From NCBI GenBank assembly GCA_030374805.1, contig JARGSG010000014.1:434001-498000 (forward strand): a stretch of 64,000 nucleotides of DNA. The letters run 5' to 3'. The translations under genes and the position numbers were made by a program. The notes under the pieces are model-generated. The model saw only the letters and a list, made by a program, of their open reading frames with translations, made no database searches and had not been told where the DNA came from. The DNA comes from Gracilaria gracilis (Eukaryota > Rhodophyta > Florideophyceae > Gracilariales > Gracilariaceae). Below are positions 57,832 through 64,000 of the stretch, piece by piece; position 1 is the first letter of the stretch, and each line of letters opens with the position of its first letter.

Positions 57832-58863
57832 ATGGCAGTCACGCCAACCGAGCCTCGATCCTCCTCGGCCACTCCCGATCCACAACTATCCGCACCTGCG
57901 ACAAGCCAACATGACCATCATCCTCCCGAACCCGCCGCTGCGCCATCCGCGGAGTCTTCTGAATCTATTCTCCAAACGCCACTCCGTCCTTCTCCCCGCT
58001 CTTCTCAAAGATTTGTTATGAACAAAATCGAGAAAGAATGGATCATTCGCATCATTCGCACCCTTATAGCCCATAACGCGCCTATGCAAAAGCAACGTAC
58101 GCTTGATCAGACGTGCTCAACAGTGGCAAAACGCGCGCAATCTCGTCATGTGCCAGACAGTTTGTTGGTCGAACAACAGAATAAGTATCACACATGCTGG
58201 CGTAGGGCCTACATGGCTCGTATAACACAGGAGAATGTACGCAACTTTGTTAACTCTATAACTGATATGGCTAAGAAAGTAGTTGTGTCGTCCATGGAAG
58301 GCAACGAAGACTATGATGGCCCGATTGCGGCAGCTCGTGGTGTGGAGAACGACGCGCAACAAGTCCTAGATCAAGCCGTTCTTGATTTCAAACACGAGGC
58401 GTCAAAGCGAACCCTGACGACGGACGACAACGCTGAACGAGCAATGAACCGTAACAGCGAGTCCCGCACAGAGAAGGAAAAGCGCAACGGCGAGCGAAAA
58501 GAAACTTTCGAGAAGAACAAACGGTTGCGACAACGCGAGAAAGAAGAGCGTGAACGGAGGCGAACCGCGGCGGAGCTGCAGAATCTTAAAGCCCAAACGC
58601 GCATAGCGAACGCTGCCGCAGCGAGTGCTAGCTTGCAAAGGCGTCAAAGTGAACAATTCGGGATACTAGTGGGCCTTTTTGCGAGAAGCAACAATCTCAC
58701 TGTGGCTGAGCCGCGCACTCCTTTGCCTCCTCCTTTACCTATTGAACCGCTTTCCATGGACCCGAATCTTGCGGCTGCTGTACCTCCTACCGCAGATTGC
58801 GCTGCGACGACCGAAGAAAACCGTTCTAACTATCCTGCCGCGCCAGACGAGGAAGAAGCGTAA
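57832..58863 (+). CDS. Harbinger Myb/SANT-like DNA-binding protein
   Basis: 343 aa from ATG, uninterrupted. Residues 1-58 are Pro/Ser-rich. Residues about 60-130 form a helical DNA-binding-like region: KIEKEWIIRIIRTLIAHNAP, then CSTVAKRAQSRHVPD and KYHTCWRRAYMARI, a tri-helix pattern with spaced tryptophans as in Myb/SANT proteins. Residues 195-265 are a long, highly charged coiled coil (EKEKRNGERKETFEKNKRLR and onward). The C-terminus is Pro-rich and acidic. In known Harbinger elements the Myb-like partner carries the transposase into the nucleus and helps bind the transposon ends. It sits tail to tail with the transposase, 105 bp apart. Confidence 0.7.
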   Translation: MAVTPTEPRSSSATPDPQLSAPATSQHDHHPPEPAAAPSAESSESILQTPLRPSPRSSQRFVMNKIEKEWIIRIIRTLIAHNAPMQKQRTLDQTCSTVAKRAQSRHVPDSLLVEQQNKYHTCWRRAYMARITQENVRNFVNSITDMAKKVVVSSMEGNEDYDGPIAAARGVENDAQQVLDQAVLDFKHEASKRTLTTDDNAERAMNRNSESRTEKEKRNGERKETFEKNKRLRQREKEERERRRTAAELQNLKAQTRIANAAAASASLQRRQSEQFGILVGLFARSNNLTVAEPRTPLPPPLPIEPLSMDPNLAAAVPPTADCAATTEENRSNYPAAPDEEEA

Positions 58864-58968
58864 TCACCTCTTTTTGGGGCTGCGCGCGGAGCGGCGAGCG
58901 CCAAGTCCGCAGCGAAGCGAGCTGTAGGCGAGCGTAGCGAAAAACTGCAGCCCAAAGTAACACACTGT

Positions 58969-60189
58969 TTACATGTCATCGCCGCTACTGTCTCCTCGCT
59001 GCGCAAGAGCAGCCAGCTTTTCTTCATATCTATGACGCGGTTGCAGCGCATAGCCTCGTCGGTCAAATTGCCAGTTAGGGAGCAAAGCAACCGTGGTATA
59101 GGCAATGGGGAAAAGAGCTTTCTCAAACGGCCATCTGCCCAAGAATAAACGATAACGATTGTTGATGTACCCTATCCCCCATTCATTGACCATGCGTTGC
59201 GTGCGGATGCACTTGTTATAATCCGTGCGATAGAGCCACTCAGTGCTCTCATTTCTTTTGTACGGAACCACGAGCGCACCACGACCCGCAAAGCCCATAT
59301 CGACCATTCCATGCGGTTCTTGGGACAGATATGTGTCCGGAAACTTGAACACTTCTGATGTCGTATACATATTCCTGTCGCTCTCTGCCCCTTTATCTGA
59401 TATCTCTAATCGGATAAAGCGTTCGTAAAGGTCACAGAAAACCAACACAGACCATGAATGATTCTTTTTGTACCCATCATAGGCCCGTTCTTGCTCCATG
59501 TTGTCCCTTGGTCTCTACCTCTTACTTTTGTTACCGTCGACAAAAAAGACGCATTTCGGAAATGCTATGATCAAGCCTTCCATCTCCTGTCTTTCTTGAG
59601 CGTTAGGCCACCTGATCAGCCGAGGATCTTCTGCGTCAAGTGTTCTGAAGAGTGCATAAAGAACATGTCTAAAATAGTTAGACACCGTTCCGGTAGACAC
59701 ACCATATCTGTGACTTATGCGTTCGACTCCTACACCTTCTTCGTTAGAACCTCCTAAAATATCCATGAACATGAACAACATTTCCTCTGAAGTGAGGCGT
59801 CGTTTGCGCGGTAGTCTCGTCTGGCTTGTAAACTCATTTCGCACATCTATAGGACTCTCTAGTCTGACTTTAACCATGGTGTGTAGGTCAGTGAACTCTT
59901 CCCTTGACAAGTGTGTCGTTTTGTCAAAAAGAGATACATCTGGGTCTATGTTCCTTATGTCGTCATAGACATGCGTGGCTGGACGCATGGAGTAAAGTGC
60001 TTTTGATCCCAGAACGGCATGGCCTCGTACGGGACCTTCGAAAGCGGGTAGAATGTTATCTGCTGTATCGAAGCGCTCATGTTTTGCGTTTAAAGATGCG
60101 CCTTGATAGATCAAAGTCTGTGTATGCGACGCTGTTTGAGACATTTGCTGCAGTAGAATGAGTGGAAGAAGAAGGTCCTGATTCTCCAT
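58969..60189 (-). pseudogene. HARBI1-like transposase with one in-frame stop
   Basis: A single frame of 407 codons from ATG at 60189, interrupted only by TAG at 59515-59517, after which the same frame continues to 58969. The N-terminal half has a helix-turn-helix-like part: LTSEEMLFMFMDILGGSNEE, ISHRYGVSTGTVSNYFRHVL. The DDE_4 nuclease core follows: CVFFVDG (first Asp), HSWSVLVFCDLYERFIRLEI, VDMGFAGRGALVVPYKR (second Asp region, normally GDSGY) and RTQRMVNEWGIGYINNRYRL (Glu). All three acidic positions are present. The stop lies just after the first Asp, so no full-length enzyme is made unless it is read through. Confidence 0.82.
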
Positions 60190-60337
60190 GTCGTTCTCTT
60201 GGTGGAAGGTCGTGTCTCATCGAACGTGTTACGCGTAATGTTACACATAATAAGCCTACCGGCTTAATTTGAAATAACAAGCCCCCTGGAATCGAGGGTT
60301 AAGCTCTAAGGTGGAAAACGCTTATTTAAAAACGGCT

Positions 60338-61176
60338 AATAGTTGTGACAGCGCAACCTCGCGCTTTGTCCCTGACAGCTTTCTCTACATGAACTGGAAA
60401 TTATACAACAATGGTTTCACAGTCTACCGCTTTTTAACTCTCCTCCTCAAGGGTACTGCGAACTTCATGGTACGAAGGTATCTTCCTTAAAAGTCCACAA
60501 GAATCATAGTTTGTCTTTTTGAGTGACATCTAGTGCTATTCTTGCGATGCAAATCTTTTCCGCTATTCTAATCTAATTACTCTATACAGTTTACGTCCCA
60601 AATCTCATCGAATGCGAGTACTCTGCTAAGGGAATCTCGTCATTAATTTCATGTCATTGGAGGCCAGTCCAAGCAAAAGTATCTACCTGTACCGAGCCCG
60701 CTTCCAAATTGAATGTATTCGGTTGCACAGGATTGTATAGCATGCTTGCGAGGTGTTCATATCATTGAGAACTGTCTTGGCAATGGAATGTGAGAGAGGC
60801 CTTTTTTTCAGGAAATAAGGGCAAGCGTTAAGCACACCGACGTGGGAGCGTGTGGGTGCATGTGAATGTTGTGAAGATTGAAATGCGGTGTCCAACACCT
60901 TCAAGGAATACTGGTTAAGGTTCCTCCTCCTTGGCAACAGAGCTTCCCAGAGCAAGGAAGCTATCGATATTCTTTTGTGATCCCTGTACATACGTATGAG
61001 GGCCTACGTATGAGCAGTTTTCCAAAAGGCAGCAATAGCCATAGCCCTCTACTAGATATTTTCATTTTCTTCCCCGTCATTCCTGTTGGGTGTATCCGAC
61101 GCATATAAGGTGTTTAAGCGAGCCGGAATGTTGAGGTTTTCCTGACCTCGTCGTGAGGTCTTCACTGCACACAATA
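60338..61176. other. intergenic, right flank of the Harbinger element
   Basis: No gene. TACGAAGGTA occurs at 60471. The frame of the next gene is open just upstream of its ATG. Confidence 0.45.
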
Positions 61177-62373
61177 ATGTTTGTCATCGAGCTCAATCCC
61201 ATCGTGGTTGCAGTGCTGATTGCGTTATTGGTGGAGATAATTCTTTCGCCTCTGTTTGACTTTACTGCCGAAAAACTGAGTGCTTTAAGCAATAGGTTTA
61301 CATTGTTCCGTCATGGGAAGGGGACTTTGGGCTTTGACCGATCGGTCGTGGCTCCAACAGCTGGAATTTTTCTTTCCCGGAGGTATCTTTGCGTATCATC
61401 GTTGCTGAAGAAGATCTTGATATTCGGATTCATAATTGGTGAACTGTTCCTGGACACTGAGCCCGAAGACCAGCTCGAACCAGTATCTGGCATCATACTT
61501 AAGCGGTTGGACACATTTCGTGATATAGTGCAATGGGAAGAAATCAGCGAATATGCCGTTCGAGAACTTTCATTCATTCGCAGGGCTTGCAACAAGGGCG
61601 GGACGTTTTTCGAAACGGCATTTGTTGACAATAAAACGCTCTGCGGTGAGGTCGCATTGTTCTCCGTGGTGTTTGAAGAACCCAGCACTGAGAATTACAA
61701 CATGAACATGCCTTGCGCCGTTGGTAACCTCGCAGATGAGAGAATGGTGTGTGAAGGGAACAGAGTCTCCTTTCCATGCTCGAGACGTGACTTTGAAGAA
61801 CGAATCAACGACGGCAGCTGCACCATGTTCAAAATGTTTGAGCTTTTGAACGAGACTGCTCTTCGATATGCAAACATCGATTCTGAAGGAGCTGTGTATG
61901 GCGATGTTGTGAGAGTGAATTTTCGTATTCCAGTCACGACCGATCTGATTAGCAACATGACATACGCTCAGCGGTTTGAAGTTCCCCTTGACTTCACGCT
62001 TCTAACGGCGTCTATAGTAGACGATCCTTTCGACGACCCTGGGCAACCTCCTACCCGGACGACCAACGCTTTTACTAGCGTATCATTCCACACGAGGGTG
62101 ACTATGGGTACCATAATTTGCTTTAGTGTTGTGTTCGCAGCATTCCTTTTATTCCTGCTTCTTGTCGCATTGGCTCACTTCGCAAGCCGTAATGCATCGG
62201 AAACTAAAACCATCAACCCAGTGAATACGGTGCAAAGTATCGCATTGTTAGCTGCGGAGAGCGATATAAGAAAGAAAACAAGATTCCAGGCGCTGCTTCA
62301 TCGCTCAGAAAATGGTCCTCAGGTGAACCTGAGAATACTTGAAGCTTCTGAGAGTTCACGGATAGGAGCCTGA
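61177..62373 (+). CDS. membrane protein of unknown family
   Basis: 398 aa from the first in-frame ATG at 61177. An N-terminal hydrophobic helix (NPIVVAVLIALLVEIILSPL, about 7-27) and a second one (SLLKKILIFGFIIGELFL, about 75-93) are followed by a 215-residue polar domain with six or more cysteines and several N-x-T sites (NKT, NET, NMT), so it is probably lumenal or extracellular. A strong transmembrane helix follows (about 308-335, MGTIICFSVVFAAFLLFLLL), then a basic cytosolic tail of about 60 residues. No known domain is recognised. A receptor-like or adhesion role would be a guess. Disulphides in the outer domain are likely. Confidence 0.7.
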   Translation: MFVIELNPIVVAVLIALLVEIILSPLFDFTAEKLSALSNRFTLFRHGKGTLGFDRSVVAPTAGIFLSRRYLCVSSLLKKILIFGFIIGELFLDTEPEDQLEPVSGIILKRLDTFRDIVQWEEISEYAVRELSFIRRACNKGGTFFETAFVDNKTLCGEVALFSVVFEEPSTENYNMNMPCAVGNLADERMVCEGNRVSFPCSRRDFEERINDGSCTMFKMFELLNETALRYANIDSEGAVYGDVVRVNFRIPVTTDLISNMTYAQRFEVPLDFTLLTASIVDDPFDDPGQPPTRTTNAFTSVSFHTRVTMGTIICFSVVFAAFLLFLLLVALAHFASRNASETKTINPVNTVQSIALLAAESDIRKKTRFQALLHRSENGPQVNLRILEASESSRIGA

Positions 62374-62782
62374 ACTAGACGCGGCACGCTTTGTATCAAC
62401 ATTCATCAGCAACCACAAGTTATTTCCACTCATTGCTGCTGTGTTAGTTAATGTTTTCATCTTCTCATCATCTCGAGAAGATATACGAAAGGCCCTTCAA
62501 AGGAGAGAGAGAGAGAGGCACATGCGAGAGGGCGATGAAGTTAATTAACGGTGTAAGTCCGAAGCAAATATAAAAATACAGGCAAATTGGGCACTTCGTC
62601 AAAGGCAATGCGCAACTCTCTCAACGCGCCAACCGTTGCTTGCACCCGTCATCGCCTTCGCTACGCGCCCGGCCAACGTCTTTCCATTAACACCCTTCAC
62701 TGACCCCCCACCCGCAGCCGCGCGCCACGCGAAACCACCTTCCTCCTCGCGGCAAGACTCCCAGCCGCCAATCCACCCCAAA
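62374..62782. other. intergenic and VMA16 promoter
   Basis: Holds a (GA)n run (62501-62517) and a C-rich leader upstream of the ATG at 62783. No gene. Confidence 0.5.
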
Positions 62783-63385
62783 ATGTCAGCACCCGCGACA
62801 AACGGCACCGATGTTGCAGCATTTATCCCAGAAACCGTCAGCGAGGCTATCTTCGCCTCGTGCTGGTGGTTCTGGTACATGCCAGCCTGCTACGGCTACT
62901 ACTTCGCTCTCTTCCGTGGAATATCTCCCTATCTGTGGAGTGCTCTCGGCGTAGTATTTTCCATCGGTGTCTCCGTGTTGGGCTCTGCGTGGGGCATTTT
63001 CATCACCGGAACCTCTCTTCTTTCCGCCGCTATTAAGCATCCAAGAATCAGTAGCAAGAACCTCGTCAGCGTCATTTTCGCCGAAGCTTGTGCTATTTAC
63101 GGTGTCATTATGGCTATTATTTTGCAAGCTAAGATCGTGGAGTCTGAAACTGGCTTGCCATCTGCGTATGCGGGATACGCCATTTTTGCTGCCGGTGCTA
63201 CAGTCGGTTTGTCGAACCTGTTTTGTGGTTTGAGTGTGGGTGTTGTCGGTTCTTCTTGTGCTCTCTCCGATGCTCAGAATGCTTCGCTTTTCGTCAAGAT
63301 TCTCATCGTTGAGATTTTTGCATCTGCCTTGGGGTTATTCGGCGTTATTATTGGCATCATCATGGCGTCAAAGGTTATTGTCTAA
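62783..63385 (+). CDS. VMA16: V-type proton ATPase subunit c'' (proteolipid)
   Basis: 200 aa from ATG at 62783. It has five hydrophobic helices: a first, c''-specific one ([17 protein letters not shown], about 28-45) and four more in two hairpins that repeat the c-subunit fold ([20 protein letters not shown], then [39 protein letters not shown] and [20 protein letters not shown]). Glu101 in FAEACAIYG matches the proton-carrying Glu essential in yeast Vma16; Glu177 lies at the matching place in the second hairpin. The protein is one member of the V0 rotor ring that acidifies vacuoles and Golgi. Length matches Vma16/ATP6V0B (about 200-215 aa), and the extra first helix sets it apart from subunit c. 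Confidence 0.93.
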   Translation: MSAPATNGTDVAAFIPETVSEAIFASCWWFWYMPACYGYYFALFRGISPYLWSALGVVFSIGVSVLGSAWGIFITGTSLLSAAIKHPRISSKNLVSVIFAEACAIYGVIMAIILQAKIVESETGLPSAYAGYAIFAAGATVGLSNLFCGLSVGVVGSSCALSDAQNASLFVKILIVEIFASALGLFGVIIGIIMASKVIV

Positions 63386-63742
63386 CTTGTAAAGCTCTTT
63401 TGTCGTCTGGCGCATCACAACAACTCAAAAACTTTTGCTTTGGGTCCAAGTTCCACCTTCATTAACATTATGCATTTGCTTGTAATCCTCTACGTGTACC
63501 AAAGGTACCTTCAATGCTTGCGAGAATGGAAGTTTCGTTTCGCGTTCGCAATATCAAGCTAACGTGTTTAAAAGGGTATGTAGTGAGTCATGTCGCGGTT
63601 TTCAAGGAAACACACCGTCTTGCACCTCTAGCTACTTGCGTTAAAACTTTTTGACCTGCCACTTTCTATACAGACGTACGAAAAGCTTTGGTTCTTATTC
63701 CGCTATATAAACAGTTATACCAAGGGTAGCACCATTGCAGAA
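63386..63742. other. region between convergent VMA16 and kinase genes
   Basis: No gene. TACC-N3-GGTA sites lie at 63497 and 63718. Confidence 0.45.
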
Positions 63743-64000
63743 TTAACCTCCGGAATCAGATTCTAGTTCATCAACCAATACGCTTAGTCGATCAATAACC
63801 TCCCGGAAACACGGTCGCTTTGTGGGATCTGTTGTCCAACATTCCTTCATCAACGCCCTATACCGCGCGTCGCAATCCCTGTCCACGTCCGGCATATTTC
63901 CAGAAACAACCTGGCTGTACACCTCGATCTGAGGAAGGCCTTGGAACACGCATTGTCTTGTGTACAACTCCCACATCACAGTGCCGAATGAGAACAAGTC
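63743..64000 (-). CDS. protein kinase, C-terminal part (tyrosine-kinase-like)
   Basis: The last 85 codons of a gene that starts beyond the right edge. It reads DLFSFGTVMWELYTRQCVFQ, which is kinase subdomain IX (D-x-F-S-F-G) and X. The sequence then runs ECWTTDPTKRPCFREVIDRL, which is subdomain XI with the conserved Arg. The C-x-x-x-D-P-x-x-R-P wording and W-E-L are typical of the TKL/tyrosine-kinase-like group. The protein ends 13 residues after the kinase domain. The ATP site, catalytic loop and any N-terminal domains are outside the window. Confidence 0.85.
   Translation of the reverse strand, partial: DLFSFGTVMWELYTRQCVFQGLPQIEVYSQVVSGNMPDVDRDCDARYRALMKECWTTDPTKRPCFREVIDRLSVLVDELESDSGG

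Larger units (their letters stand above)
57611..60337. mobile_element. Harbinger-type DNA transposon, 2.7 kb
   Basis: The ends are inverted repeats: AGCCGTTTTTAAATA at 57611-57625 and its exact reverse complement at 60323-60337. A direct repeat AAT flanks the element (57608-57610 and 60338-60340), fitting the 3-bp target duplication of Harbinger elements, although TWA is more usual. It holds the two genes typical of this superfamily facing each other: a Myb/SANT-like protein on the plus strand and a HARBI1-like DDE transposase on the minus strand. The transposase has one in-frame stop, otherwise the element is complete. Age appears low to moderate. Confidence 0.88.

Noticed and set aside
1-64000. 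CRISPR arrays, rRNA or tRNA genes
   Set aside because: No spaced direct-repeat array was seen. I looked for tRNA T-arm patterns and found none in a suitable context, but a covariance-model scan was not possible.

Overview
The window is nuclear DNA of a red alga, most likely a florideophyte such as Chondrus (the genus is an inference). Three things point there. A ferredoxin-dependent bilin reductase of the PebB type makes phycoerythrobilin. Plastid-targeted proteins start with Met-Ala-x-Phe or Met-Ala-Phe, as red-algal transit peptides do. Three GH16 genes of the galactan-hydrolase type lie within about 14 kb. Most genes are single-exon. The introns found are 73-161 nt with GT..AG ends, and one has a consensus TACTAAC branch site.

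Layout. Positions 1-7100 are extremely CpG-rich and hold two bZIP transcription-factor genes pointing away from each other across 4.7 kb that contains ACGT-core bZIP sites. Positions 7.9-10.1 kb hold two TATA-driven small Ser/Lys-rich protein genes. Positions 12.8-24.9 kb are a housekeeping block: SYF1 (splicing), TOM5 (mitochondrial import, spliced), a PebB-type reductase, prenylcysteine oxidase, a GT8-GT64 double glycosyltransferase and a plastid SppA protease. A 1.34-kb foldback element with long inverted repeats follows at 24947-26290. Positions 27.3-33.6 kb hold a copine-like C2 protein, a GLEBS-motif protein related to Nup98, and a Ser-rich small protein. Positions 34.8-40.6 kb hold an expansin-like secreted protein, ESCRT-I VPS23 (spliced), plastid peroxiredoxin Q and the ribosome-biogenesis GTPase LSG1. 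Positions 43.0-47.4 kb hold a four-exon GH16 gene without its catalytic glutamates, an intact GH16 gene and a small Cys-rich zinc-ribbon-like gene whose 3' end is duplicated 5.4 kb away. Positions 51.5-56.6 kb hold a bacterial-type sugar dehydrogenase/acetyltransferase fusion, a MYND-finger protein, PTH2 (spliced) and a third GH16 gene. A nearly complete Harbinger DNA transposon spans 57611-60337. The window ends with a membrane protein of unknown function, V-ATPase subunit c'' and the end of a protein kinase.

Functional links: the GH16 genes, the expansin-like protein, the GT8-GT64 enzyme and the nucleotide-sugar fusion all bear on building or remodelling the sugar-rich wall and secreted glycans. 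The bilin reductase, PrxQ and SppA serve the plastid.

The best candidates for something undescribed are: the bZIP pair, one of which has lost the invariant Asn; the GH16 pseudoenzyme; the GLEBS protein without FG repeats; the GT8-GT64 fusion; and a dispersed TACC-N3-GGTA / TACGAAGGTA motif found only between genes. All gene names rest on reading motifs by eye; no database search was run.
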